NCBI GenBank assembly: GCA_002713145.1
Contig: PAVS01000006.1
Coordinates: 1-64,000 of the forward strand
Length of the DNA: 64,000 nt
From: Halobacteriovoraceae bacterium
Lineage (GTDB): Bacteria; Bdellovibrionota; Bacteriovoracia; Bacteriovoracales; Bacteriovoracaceae
Direction of reading: 5' to 3'
Every line of letters starts with the position of its first letter. Position 1 is the first letter of the stretch. Positions 47,970 through 57,608 of the stretch are shown here, piece after piece. Below the pieces are notes generated by a model, which saw only the letters and a program-made list of their open reading frames with translations, ran no database searches and was not told where the DNA came from. A program made the translations under genes and the position numbers.

Positions 47970-48181
47970 TGTTTCTTAACATTTTTTTCAGGATACTTGT
48001 CAAACGACTCACCTGAGGTTTCCCCTTGTTCACCTGCGTTTTGCTCCACGTCCTCTTGGTCTTTACCGTCAAACTTCTTCTCATCGAAGTCTTGCTCTAA
48101 GTGCTTACCACTTGAGTTCATTTTACCTTGATGAGATTTTTTTTCGTTTAATCCATCTGAATTTTGTTGTTTAATTCCCAT
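47966..48181 (-). CDS. Small hydrophilic, probably disordered protein, 71 aa
   Basis: Composition dominated by K/E/D/Q/G/S; AAGGAGAAC Shine-Dalgarno upstream. Confidence 0.55.
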   Translation of the reverse strand: MGIKQQNSDGLNEKKSHQGKMNSSGKHLEQDFDEKKFDGKDQEDVEQNAGEQGETSGESFDKYPEKNVKKH

Positions 48182-48266
48182 TTTGTTCTCCTTTTTTAAA
48201 AGCTTAAAAAAAGAAGTTCACTTAATCTGCCAAGAGATTTGCTTTGTTTGTTAAAAATATTAATTA

Positions 48267-49433
48267 TTATTGAGAATAACCCCAGTCAATATTTTGTTGA
48301 ATCATACGGGGTTGGGGGGCCATTGGAGTTCGTATTGGTCGTTGTCTTGAATTGATTTCTGCCGGTAAAAAGAATTTATCGTATTTTTTATCAAAATAGG
48401 TCGGTTTAAAAGTCCCATTTTTATTAAAATGGGGGTTCGTCGTTTGACTCAGATGACGTGCTATTTTTTCTAAGTTTTCAGAGCTTGTTCCGGTAAAGGG
48501 AAGGCTTCTTCTTCCTTGTTCAGGGTCACATGTGTTTTGGGTTTGAATATTTGAAGTTTCAGGTTCATCAAAATCGACTTCGTTAATGACTGTGACTTCA
48601 GGCAGCTCAACTCCCTCTCTGCGCTCAAAGCCTTGTGCTTCCAGCACTGAAGTTATAAGGGGATTTAGACTCTCTGAAGAAACACTTAAATTCTCCATAA
48701 TACTAGCACCTGAAGTTGGTTTCCACACTTTTCCACGCATTTGGGCTTTGTCATTACAAGTAACAGCTTGAAATAAGCCTATCACTTCTGCACCAGCACT
48801 ATTGCCTGGAGTTCCTAAGGATCTGCCTGTTGATATAGGTGTGGTGTTTGCTATGACGCTGTACCAAGGTATTTCATTATTATGTTCTGATCTGGCATGG
48901 GAATCATTATTATACCCACCACTCAAGGGTTCAATAAGTGCTAGGTTATGGGCATTTTCAAAATAATCTCTGGTGCAATAGACTCCGGCTTCATATTGAT
49001 CATACTCATACTCATCACAAAAACCGAGTGTGTGTAAATACTCATGAACCATAGTAGAGTTAGGAGCAGCTTTTGTCATAACTGGAACAGAGCCTCCGCT
49101 TCCTCCATGACGATCAATATTAGCTACGACCATAGCTTGGTCATGACCACCTCTTACCGCCATCCTATTAATTCTTTCTGTTTCGCAAACAATCAGTCTC
49201 GCTATGCCATCGCTGGAGGAGCAGCCCAAAGTTTGTGATGTGGCAGCTTCGATAGTGTACTCAATATTGTAATAGGAGAGAGGCGGATTATTTTGGAGAT
49301 ACTGCACTAGTTCTTGGGCTCTCGTCTGATCCGGCTCATCAGTATAGATGACAAATTTTTTGGCCCCTGCAAAGCATAGAGTTGAAAAAAGAAAGATAGA
49401 AATAATGAACCTATTCATTAATCTCTCCTTCAC
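48267..49433 (-). CDS. Secreted zinc metalloprotease (HExxHxxGxxDEY)
   Basis: 'TMVHEYLHTLGFCDEYEYD', later 'GASIMENL' Met-turn-like, signal peptide. Confidence 0.82.
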   Translation of the reverse strand: MKERLMNRFIISIFLFSTLCFAGAKKFVIYTDEPDQTRAQELVQYLQNNPPLSYYNIEYTIEAATSQTLGCSSSDGIARLIVCETERINRMAVRGGHDQAMVVANIDRHGGSGGSVPVMTKAAPNSTMVHEYLHTLGFCDEYEYDQYEAGVYCTRDYFENAHNLALIEPLSGGYNNDSHARSEHNNEIPWYSVIANTTPISTGRSLGTPGNSAGAEVIGLFQAVTCNDKAQMRGKVWKPTSGASIMENLSVSSESLNPLITSVLEAQGFERREGVELPEVTVINEVDFDEPETSNIQTQNTCDPEQGRRSLPFTGTSSENLEKIARHLSQTTNPHFNKNGTFKPTYFDKKYDKFFLPAEINSRQRPIRTPMAPQPRMIQQNIDWGYSQ

Positions 49434-49821
49434 TCAATAACTTTTTCTTTTTTAAATGATAAACTTTATAAGAATCAATCGACTTAGGATCAATAGGAAA
49501 TTTAAGTATTTTCGAATCTTTGATTTGTTTAATCTCACCCCTAATCTGGTCTTTTTCAAAAGTTTCAAAAACCACGCGCTCAGGCCATAGCACTTCTAAG
49601 GTATAAACGACTTCATCACCTTTAAGTAAATCAATCTTGATATTTGAATTAATCATTTTAGAAAAATGATCACAAATTTGCATAGGGACAATTTCTTTAA
49701 GCTCAATAGTCTCTTGGGATTGATTAAATTCCCATACACTGGAGAAACCTTTATCTGCGCAGTCACTGGCCCAGGTATTGAGAGCTAAAGTTGAAAATAA
49801 AATGAGAAATAATCTACTCAA
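49411..49821 (-). CDS. Secreted hypothetical protein, 136 aa
   Basis: Signal peptide; overlaps the downstream protease gene by 23 bp. Confidence 0.65.
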   Translation of the reverse strand: MSRLFLILFSTLALNTWASDCADKGFSSVWEFNQSQETIELKEIVPMQICDHFSKMINSNIKIDLLKGDEVVYTLEVLWPERVVFETFEKDQIRGEIKQIKDSKILKFPIDPKSIDSYKVYHLKKKKLLSEGEINE

Positions 49822-49984
49822 CTACTGTCCTTATCATTGGTCTAAACCTAATTATAGTTTAACAATGCAGCTCAACAGAATATAGTGAGAAAAAAATGTG
49901 TATTTTACGTAATTTCAGTAAATTACCAGGTATTTGAAGTAGATTCAAATGGCTTTATTGTGTCCATTTCTCGTCAGTTATATT

Positions 49985-51580
49985 TTAAGCATCTAAACTG
50001 TATTTTTCAGCAATATAGTCTTCGTATTTAATAGGTTTATCCTGAACAATTTTTTGATTGAGATCTATAATTCTATTGCCAACAGTTTGCATAAATTCAT
50101 GGTCATGAGTGGTGAGTAAAACCGTTCCTTTAAATCTGGCGACCCCTTCATTAACGGCAGTGATACTTTCTAGATCTAAGTGATTGGTTGGTCCATCAAG
50201 CATAATAACATTTGGCTCTGAGAGCATCATCTTTGAGAGCATGCATCTTACTTTTTCTCCACCAGATAGGACGTTGCTTTTTTTAAGTGCCTCTTCTCCT
50301 GAAAAAAGCATTTTACCTAAAAAGCCTCGGATATAAGTTTCAGTTTGATCTTTAGAAAATTTTCGAAGCCAATCCACTAAATTTTCTTTGCCATCAAAAT
50401 ATTGATCATTATTATGCGGAAAATAGGCGAGCTTGGTTGTCACTCCCCATTTGAACTCTCCTGAATCAGGCTCTATATCACCGGCCAAAATTCCAAAAAG
50501 GGTAGAGATCGCGAGATCGTCATCACTGATAAAGACAACTTTATCCCCTTTATTAAGGGTGAAGCTTATATTATCGAGAACTTTCTCACCATCAATTGAC
50601 TTCGTAAGTCCTGAAACAGTCAGAATATCTTTACCAGCTTCTCGTTCTTGTTCAAAATGAATGAAAGGATATTTTCGAGAACTCATCGGTAGATCATCGA
50701 GCTCTAATTTTTCTAATTGCTTTTGTCTGGAAGTTGCTTGAGATGATTTTGAAGCGTTGGCACTGAAGCGAGCAATAAAGGTTTTTAATTCTTTTGCTTT
50801 GTCTTCAGCTTTTTTCTTCTGATCATTGCGCAGTCTTTGGGCCAGCTCACTTGATTTTCTCCAAAAGTCATAATTACCCGCGTAGATAGTGATCTTTTTA
50901 AAATCAAGGTCTGCAATATGGGTGCATACTTTATTGAGAAAATGTCTATCGTGAGAAACAACAATAACAGTATTTTCAAAATTGAGTAAGAAGTTTTCTA
51001 ACCATTTGATGGCCTTGATATCCAGGTGGTTAGTAGGCTCATCGAGGAGAAGAACATCTGGGTTTCCGAACAAGGCTTGACCGAGTAGAACTTTTACTTT
51101 GTCACTCCCAGTGAGATCTTTCATCTTTTTTTGATGAAGATCATTTCCAATTCCAAGCCCCGAAAGTAAAATAGCTGCATCACTTTCCGCTTCCCAGCCA
51201 TTCATCTCAGCAAATTCAGCTTCAAGCTCCGCCGCCTTAAGACCATCTTCATCAGTAAAATCTTCTTTAGCATAAAGAGCATCTTTTTCTTGAATCACTT
51301 CAAAAAGCTTTTGATTACCTTTCATAATAGTTTCAAGAACTGTATCTTCATCGTGTTTAAAATGGTCTTGTTTTAAAACAGACATTCTCTTGCCGGAAGC
51401 AAGGTTGACTTGACCTGTATTGGGTTCAATTTCTCCAGAGAGAATTCTGACAAAAGTTGATTTTCCCGCTCCGTTGGCCCCAATCAGACCATAGCAATTA
51501 CCTGGGGTAAACTTTAGAGACACATCTTCGAAGAGCTTTTGCCCTCCAAAACTAAGAGATACATTATTTGTTGTTAGCAT
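49985..51580 (-). CDS. ABC-F family ATPase (YbiT-like)
   Basis: Two Walker A (GANGAGKS and a degenerate second), two ABC signatures, YbiT-like opening 'MLTTNNVSLSFGGQKLFEDVSLKF'. Confidence 0.92.
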   Translation of the reverse strand: MLTTNNVSLSFGGQKLFEDVSLKFTPGNCYGLIGANGAGKSTFVRILSGEIEPNTGQVNLASGKRMSVLKQDHFKHDEDTVLETIMKGNQKLFEVIQEKDALYAKEDFTDEDGLKAAELEAEFAEMNGWEAESDAAILLSGLGIGNDLHQKKMKDLTGSDKVKVLLGQALFGNPDVLLLDEPTNHLDIKAIKWLENFLLNFENTVIVVSHDRHFLNKVCTHIADLDFKKITIYAGNYDFWRKSSELAQRLRNDQKKKAEDKAKELKTFIARFSANASKSSQATSRQKQLEKLELDDLPMSSRKYPFIHFEQEREAGKDILTVSGLTKSIDGEKVLDNISFTLNKGDKVVFISDDDLAISTLFGILAGDIEPDSGEFKWGVTTKLAYFPHNNDQYFDGKENLVDWLRKFSKDQTETYIRGFLGKMLFSGEEALKKSNVLSGGEKVRCMLSKMMLSEPNVIMLDGPTNHLDLESITAVNEGVARFKGTVLLTTHDHEFMQTVGNRIIDLNQKIVQDKPIKYEDYIAEKYSLDA

Positions 51581-51721
51581 AATCTATATATAAAAGTTGA
51601 GAATTGTATTGTCTAGCTAAATAATTTCAGCATCTTAACAAAACTTGTTGAGCGAAAAAACATGGACAAATATTCAAGTTTCTCACTAAGTCGCCGATAA
51701 ATGAAGGACTGAGGAGTTAAG

Positions 51722-52951
51722 TTGCCAAAACCTACTTATATAAAAACGTTCAAAAAAGGTGAAATCATCTGCAAAGAAGGTGAGCGAGGTAAATGCGCCT
51801 ATCTTTTAGAACATGGAAGAGTAGAGGTGCTCACTCAGCATCATGATAAGCTCACTCGCGTGGCGATCATTGGGGCCGGTGAGATTTTTGGTGAAATGGC
51901 GGTGCTCAATAGTACTGTGCGCTCTGCAACCATCAGGGCGTTGGATGACTGCGAAGTCGTGGAAATCTCAAAAAGCTCTCTTAAAGAAAGAATTGATGAA
52001 TCAGATGATATTGTTAAATATTTAGTGCAGGTTTTAATTGGGCGTCTCAGAGAGTCTTTGAAATTTGTAGACGAAACTTCACCCATGGATGATAAAACCA
52101 CCAGCACTCTCATTGATATCCAAAATTTTAAGAAAACTCAGGAAGTGGTTGAGAAGATAAAGTTAGAAAAATCCCTGAAAAGTGCCTTAGAGAATGATGA
52201 ATTTGCTGTTAACTATCAACCCATCGTTGACCTTGAATCTTCTGAAGTCGCTGGCTTTGAGGCTCTTATGCGTTGGAATAGTCCAGAAAGAGGAGTCGTA
52301 CGACCAGATATTTTTATGGGATTAGCTGAAGAGACGTCTCTTATCATTCCCATGGGACAATGGATTATTAAAAAAGTTTGTTACGACTATGCAAGACTCA
52401 AAAAGAAAATGAAGGCAGCAGGTCGCTATCATTCCAAGCTTTTTGTCAGTATAAACGTGGCGGTTAAACAGTTTAATGATCCCAAACTTTTTGAAGTGCT
52501 AGATCAAGCGACTCAAAAATATGGACTTGAACCAAGTGAAATTAAATTAGAAATTACTGAACGTGTTCTTATCGCTGGAGATTATGTTTTTGAATGGATC
52601 AAAAAAGCCAGATCAAAAGGCTATTCAGTTGCACTCGATGATTTTGGAACGGGGTATTCTTCCTTAAGTTATCTTGCAAATCTAGATGTGAATAATATTA
52701 AAATTGATAAATCATTCGTGGATAAAATGACAAAGGATCGCAAAACGTTTGCTATCGTAAAGTCAATTATTCAACTCTCACACGCCTTAGAGATGACAGT
52801 CATTGCTGAAGGAATTGAAGATCTCAAAGAATATTCAGTTCTTAAAAAACTAGGGTGTAATTTCATGCAAGGATATTACTTTAGTAAACCTTTGACTCTT
52901 ACCGACACCATTATCCTGATGACAGGAAAAGAAGTTAAAAAAGCAGCCTAA
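51722..52951 (+). CDS. Cyclic-nucleotide-binding domain plus EAL phosphodiesterase
   Basis: cNMP-binding 'GEIFGEMAVLNSTVRSATIRAL'; EAL core 'GFEALMRWNSPERG', 'KLEITERVL', 'LDDFGTGYSSLSYL', 'IAEGIED'. Confidence 0.93.
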   Translation: MPKPTYIKTFKKGEIICKEGERGKCAYLLEHGRVEVLTQHHDKLTRVAIIGAGEIFGEMAVLNSTVRSATIRALDDCEVVEISKSSLKERIDESDDIVKYLVQVLIGRLRESLKFVDETSPMDDKTTSTLIDIQNFKKTQEVVEKIKLEKSLKSALENDEFAVNYQPIVDLESSEVAGFEALMRWNSPERGVVRPDIFMGLAEETSLIIPMGQWIIKKVCYDYARLKKKMKAAGRYHSKLFVSINVAVKQFNDPKLFEVLDQATQKYGLEPSEIKLEITERVLIAGDYVFEWIKKARSKGYSVALDDFGTGYSSLSYLANLDVNNIKIDKSFVDKMTKDRKTFAIVKSIIQLSHALEMTVIAEGIEDLKEYSVLKKLGCNFMQGYYFSKPLTLTDTIILMTGKEVKKAA

Positions 52952-52963
52952 TTTACTTGAATT

Positions 52964-53815
52964 TTGATTTTCTCTATTAAAAGTTCTAATACTATAAGGA
53001 GAATTCAAAAAAGGGTAAATATGAATTGTTTAAATGTCGCTATGGCACTCATTGTATTTTTGTATAGCTGGGCCATAGCATCCGAAGAAAAATATCCTAA
53101 AGGCTTTACCTCCGCTCCTTATTACGAACAATTATGGGAGAGTTTCAAAACAGATGACTGTGAAGTCTATAACACTCAGAATAGTAACGAAGACGAGTTA
53201 AGGGCCAGAGGTTTTCGGCGCTGTAAAGATAATAGTGTCAGTTTTATCCAGCCTAAATCCCGGGGTCTAGGTGGCTGGGAAGGCAAATGCGGTCAAACTT
53301 TTGGGGCCAACACTGTCTATTATACCTGCAAGAAAATAGTAACTCCTGCAAAATATTTTAAAAGGTTTTTTAGAGATATCACCCCAGGGGTTCACCCCCA
53401 AACTCTCAGCCGTGGACTTAATGAGGTTTTTCAAACCCTCAAAGGGTGCCCTGAATTCTCGAAGGTTCAATGGAGCTCAAAGCATGCCGGTCACACGGAA
53501 GGTTTTATCGCCCAAGTGAAACAACATATCATTCCTCGTTACTCCCATATCAACCAACTGCAAATTTCTAGAAACGGAAAAACTTATTTAAGAAATCCCG
53601 TTGCCGCATTGATCGTGAATCCAGGAGCTGAATATCTTCACTGGGTGGCCATCGTAGATGTTGTGACAAAAAAAAATCAATGTCATTTTGTAGTCAATCA
53701 TTGGGATAATCAATATACTGTTCCTTGTTACAGATTGGCCGAATGGTCTAGAAGTGTAGGGCGTATGTACCCCATTATTTTAAATTCTTATACCTTTGTG
53801 AGTTATCATGATTAA
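52964..53815 (+). CDS. Secreted papain-like (C39-type) cysteine peptidase-like protein
   Basis: Cys 'WEGKCGQTFGANTVYYTC', His 'YLHWVAIVDVV', Asn/Asp 'FVVNHWDNQYTV'. Translation probably starts at an internal Met (MNCLNVAMAL, 53021). Confidence 0.6.
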   Translation: MIFSIKSSNTIRRIQKRVNMNCLNVAMALIVFLYSWAIASEEKYPKGFTSAPYYEQLWESFKTDDCEVYNTQNSNEDELRARGFRRCKDNSVSFIQPKSRGLGGWEGKCGQTFGANTVYYTCKKIVTPAKYFKRFFRDITPGVHPQTLSRGLNEVFQTLKGCPEFSKVQWSSKHAGHTEGFIAQVKQHIIPRYSHINQLQISRNGKTYLRNPVAALIVNPGAEYLHWVAIVDVVTKKNQCHFVVNHWDNQYTVPCYRLAEWSRSVGRMYPIILNSYTFVSYHD

Positions 53816-54599
53816 CTGGAATGTTGACCCAGAACTAATAAGCCTAGGCCCCATATCAATTCGATACTATAGCTTAGCTTTTATAGCTGGCTTCTTTTTT
53901 GGTGAGAGATACGTTTCTCGTTATATGCAAAAAAAAGGTTTTACCAAAGATGAGGTGGGAAAGCTTTTCGTTCATATGCTCACGGGAACAATAGTAGGGG
54001 CAAGGCTTGGGCACTGTCTCTTTTATGAACCAGGCTATTATTTCAGCAACCCACTTAAAATTTTATATGTCTGGGAAGGTGGACTGGCCAGCCATGGTGG
54101 TTTTTTAGGGGTTATGATTGGGGTTTGGCTCTTTAATCGCAATGTTAAGAAAATAGATTATCTGTGGCTACTAGATTTAGTCGCCGCACCCTCTCTCATC
54201 ACTGGTGCTTATATTAGACTGGGAAATCTTATGAACTCAGAGATATTAGGTCATCCGGTTGATCCAGATAAAATTCCTTGGGCTTTTGTTTTTGAACGAG
54301 TCGATAATATTCCTAGGCATCCGGCTCAGCTTTATGAGTCTTTTGGGTATCTCATTGTCTCTCTTATAGTATTTTATCTTTATAAAAAATATCATGAGAT
54401 ATGGCCTAAGGGACGTTTTGTGGGAATCATTTTGCTAGGGGGAATGAGCTGGCGATTTTTCACAGAGTTTTTTAAAGACAATCAAGTGGCTTTTGAAAAT
54501 GAAATGGTGCTTAATATGGGACAGGTTTTAAGTATCCCAATGGCCATCATCGGGATACTTCTTATTTTTAGACAACAAGTCTTTGGTAAAAAGTCCTAA
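53808..54599 (+). CDS. lgt: Prolipoprotein diacylglyceryl transferase
   Basis: 'GPISIRYYSLAFIAGF', 'GARLGHCLFYEPGYY', 'WEGGLASHGGFLG', 'GRLGN'-like 'YIRLGNLMNSEILG', 'RHPAQLYES'. Confidence 0.97.
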   Translation: MINWNVDPELISLGPISIRYYSLAFIAGFFFGERYVSRYMQKKGFTKDEVGKLFVHMLTGTIVGARLGHCLFYEPGYYFSNPLKILYVWEGGLASHGGFLGVMIGVWLFNRNVKKIDYLWLLDLVAAPSLITGAYIRLGNLMNSEILGHPVDPDKIPWAFVFERVDNIPRHPAQLYESFGYLIVSLIVFYLYKKYHEIWPKGRFVGIILLGGMSWRFFTEFFKDNQVAFENEMVLNMGQVLSIPMAIIGILLIFRQQVFGKKS

Positions 54600-54865
54600 G
54601 CTGTTCTATGGATGAGATGATATCCAAATTGAGTTTGAACTGGGGCAGAAGTTTTTCCCACCTCAAGGTCTAATACTGCTTCCTCAAATGGTTTAACCAT
54701 CATACCTTTAGAGAAAAGACCTAAATCTCCTCCGTTTTTTCCAGATGGACATTTAGAATATTCTTGAGCCAATTTCTCAAAACTCTCACCACTCTCCATC
54801 TTTTTTAATAAGTCATTTGCTTCGAATTCTTGATCGACAAGAATATGTTTTGCTCCTAATTGCAT
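54596..54865 (-). CDS. Parvulin-type peptidyl-prolyl isomerase
   Basis: 'AKHILV', 'FEKLAQEYSKCPSGKNGGDLGLFSKGMMVKPFEEA', 'TQFGYHLI'. Confidence 0.95.
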   Translation of the reverse strand: MQLGAKHILVDQEFEANDLLKKMESGESFEKLAQEYSKCPSGKNGGDLGLFSKGMMVKPFEEAVLDLEVGKTSAPVQTQFGYHLIHRTA

Positions 54866-54877
54866 AAATGCTCCTCT

Positions 54878-55681
54878 TTAATCATTATACTTATGTTCTA
54901 TAAAGCTTTCTAAAAGATCATCGATAAAATTGAGTTTATCCTGAAGATGCTCTTTTTGCTTCTTTGTCATTTTTTTTAACACGCCAAAGACGGCATTACT
55001 AACATTTTTGTATGATTCAGAATTTTGTAGTTTTTTTAAGTGAGTGGTATCCGTAAAAAGTTTGATAAATAGTTGCTGTCTTTGAGAGGGGTCTCTTTTA
55101 TATATCTCTTTTATTTCTTTATATTGATATTCTTTGTGTTGCAGCAAAAATGTTGAAATCTGCAAGAGGTGGGGTTGTTGTTTTTTGATCATCAGCTTTT
55201 GAGTGGGAGACAACTCTCCTAAGAACTCTTCACACTTATCGATAAACTTCTCATGCTGCTTTTTCTTATTAATCTTTTTTTTGTTTTTTTTGATTTGTTT
55301 TTCAATGGTAGCGAGAAAAGGCTTTTGTTGTTTTTCAGTAAGTTCAGCTAAGTATTTGGCCAAGGTGGCAAAAACTTTTTGGTTCCCCGTCTTGTAGGCT
55401 TGTCCAAGTGTTGTGATAATTTCTTTTTTGGGAAGTCCATCCACATTATCAGTATGTCTTAAAATGATTCTTAACTGAGACTTTAGGATTTTGGCTTCAG
55501 GCTTAATCTCATCGAGAAGCTTTTTTACATCCTCTCTGAGGAGATCCTCTTGCTTAACATAGAGACCTAGTCGATCTGCTGTTTTGTAGGTAATAAGCCA
55601 GTCGAGTTTACCAATAAAAAGTGAGCCTAAACTGCATGAGATGATAAGTAAGAAAGGGGTTAGGAAAAAGAGTTTCTTCAT
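54878..55681 (-). CDS. DUF6279-type lipoprotein
   Basis: Lipobox 'LIISCS', 'LDWLITYKTADRLGL'. Confidence 0.7.
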   Translation of the reverse strand: MKKLFFLTPFLLIISCSLGSLFIGKLDWLITYKTADRLGLYVKQEDLLREDVKKLLDEIKPEAKILKSQLRIILRHTDNVDGLPKKEIITTLGQAYKTGNQKVFATLAKYLAELTEKQQKPFLATIEKQIKKNKKKINKKKQHEKFIDKCEEFLGELSPTQKLMIKKQQPHLLQISTFLLQHKEYQYKEIKEIYKRDPSQRQQLFIKLFTDTTHLKKLQNSESYKNVSNAVFGVLKKMTKKQKEHLQDKLNFIDDLLESFIEHKYND

Positions 55682-56322
55682 ATGGTATGGTAGATAGCGG
55701 CAAAATGGCAGCTAGCTCCCAGTAAAACGAATAAATGCCAAATACCATGGTTATAGGGAAGCTTTTTCATTATATAAAATATCACTCCTACACTATACAG
55801 CAGCCCTCCCAAAATTAATAAATTAAAGGCGAGCCTAGGCATATGATCTAGCATTTGTCCTTTGGCCAATAGACACATTAGCCCAAAAGAAAAATAGAAC
55901 GTCAGGGACAGAACTTGATTCTTAAATTGAGATAAAAATTTATAGACGATACCAAAGGCGACTAAAAACCAAACTAAAGCAAGAAAGTGATATTTGTAAT
56001 CCGAGACCATATTAATAACAATAAAAGGGGTGTAACACCCTCCCATAAAGAAGAAAATACTCGCATGATCTATTTTTTTTAATATCTTTCTGCGTCTTTC
56101 ATTTTTTGTATTATGGTAAAGAGAAGAGGCGCTAAAAACAGTGATAAAAGAAAGTCCATAGATGAGGTAGCTTACAATTTGAGCAAGACTGCTTTGGTCG
56201 TAGTTTTTCAGCAGGAGAATTGCGACAAATATGGCTCCAAGCACCACTCCCGGTATATGGGTGATGACATTAACTATTTCTTCTCTTGGACTGCATTCGA
56301 TTATCTTTTGATTTTTTCTCAT
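55678..56322 (-). CDS. Hemolysin III / PAQR family membrane protein
   Basis: 'NVITHIPGVVLG', 'SSLYHNTKNERRRKILKKIDHASIFFFMGGCYTPF', 'HLFVLLGASCHFAAIY'. Confidence 0.94.
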   Translation of the reverse strand: MRKNQKIIECSPREEIVNVITHIPGVVLGAIFVAILLLKNYDQSSLAQIVSYLIYGLSFITVFSASSLYHNTKNERRRKILKKIDHASIFFFMGGCYTPFIVINMVSDYKYHFLALVWFLVAFGIVYKFLSQFKNQVLSLTFYFSFGLMCLLAKGQMLDHMPRLAFNLLILGGLLYSVGVIFYIMKKLPYNHGIWHLFVLLGASCHFAAIYHTI

Positions 56323-56536
56323 ACCTGTATTTTACCAAACTTTATAAAAATGAAGACAAGTAATTTGATTCGCACTGCGTAAATTGTGGAGAAAGTATTA
56401 ATGCATAAGCGCTGTCTAAGGGATTTATGTCTTATGTTTAAGTTATGCTTATGTGTAATATTATTTTTGCTTAAAACCTTTTGCTTTTTTAAACCTATTT
56501 TGGAACAATTTTTGTCAACTACTACAAGAGGGAATT

Positions 56537-57607
56537 ATGAATCTGAAATTAATGACATTAACTTTGTTAACACTTACACAGTTAGCATTTTCGGCCGGCA
56601 ACATAAAGTCAGATGTAAATATTTCCATCATGACTTATAATTTAGAGAACTTATTTGATAATAAGCATGATAAAGGTAAAGAAGACTGGACCTGGCTACC
56701 TCTCAAAGTCAAACAAAACTCTAAAGAAGTTCAGGCTTATTGCCACTCTATGACCAATGACTATTACAAGAGAAGCTGTCTCGAACTGGATTGGTCTGAT
56801 GACATTCTCAATAAAAAGATAAAAAACCTATCCAAAGTCATCACACAGTATAATAACGGTCAAGGAGCTGATATCGTTGTTTTCCAAGAAGTGGAAAATG
56901 TGAATATCTTAAAAGAACTTGTTGATAAAGGTCTAAAAAATCTTGGTTATCGCTATATCGCCCTCAAAGAAGGTCCTGATACCAGAGGGATTGATGTTGG
57001 GATGATTTCTAAAATCAGAGTCACTTCAAAAAGACTTTATAAAATCAATCTCAAGCCTCACAGTCATCGAACGACCCGTGGTATTTTGAAAGTTAATTTT
57101 AAACATAGAAATAAAAGAATCACTGTATTTGCCAATCATTGGCCCAGTCAAGGTAATAACGATTACACCCGTCTCAAAGCCTCTGAAGTGCTAAGAGATC
57201 TTACTGATCGCACTCGTGCTGACTTAGTGGTTGCGACAGGAGACTTTAATACCCTCCACGATGATATGCCGCATGGTCTTAATCGAAATATCTATCCTAT
57301 TTATGAAGATGTGGAAGAAAAAGCAAGAAAGGTGGCCAGAATAAAAGCTCCAGGCACACACTGGTACCGAGGTCATTGGGAATCACTGGATAAAATTTTC
57401 GTCCTTAAAAAATCCCTGAGAAAAGCCAAAGTCAACTATAAGAGCTTCGATATTTTGTACCACGACTTCATGCTCAAAGATCTTGAATGGGAAGACTTTG
57501 ATACTGGAGCAATCAATTTTGACGAAGATATTCCTAGCCGTTTTAATACTAAAACAGGTGAAGGATTTTCTGATCATCTTCCAGTCGCTGTTACCATAAG
57601 TTTATAG
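56537..57607 (+). CDS. Secreted endonuclease/exonuclease/phosphatase (EEP) family protein
   Basis: 'ISIMTYNLENLFD', 'DIVVFQEVEN', 'VATGDFNTLHDD', 'GFSDHLPVAVTI', signal peptide. Confidence 0.92.
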   Translation: MNLKLMTLTLLTLTQLAFSAGNIKSDVNISIMTYNLENLFDNKHDKGKEDWTWLPLKVKQNSKEVQAYCHSMTNDYYKRSCLELDWSDDILNKKIKNLSKVITQYNNGQGADIVVFQEVENVNILKELVDKGLKNLGYRYIALKEGPDTRGIDVGMISKIRVTSKRLYKINLKPHSHRTTRGILKVNFKHRNKRITVFANHWPSQGNNDYTRLKASEVLRDLTDRTRADLVVATGDFNTLHDDMPHGLNRNIYPIYEDVEEKARKVARIKAPGTHWYRGHWESLDKIFVLKKSLRKAKVNYKSFDILYHDFMLKDLEWEDFDTGAINFDEDIPSRFNTKTGEGFSDHLPVAVTISL

Positions 57608-57608
57608 T

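Noticed and set aside
56386-56640. 84-aa ORF upstream of the EEP nuclease
   Set aside because: Runs out of frame into the EEP signal-peptide coding region; no supporting motif.
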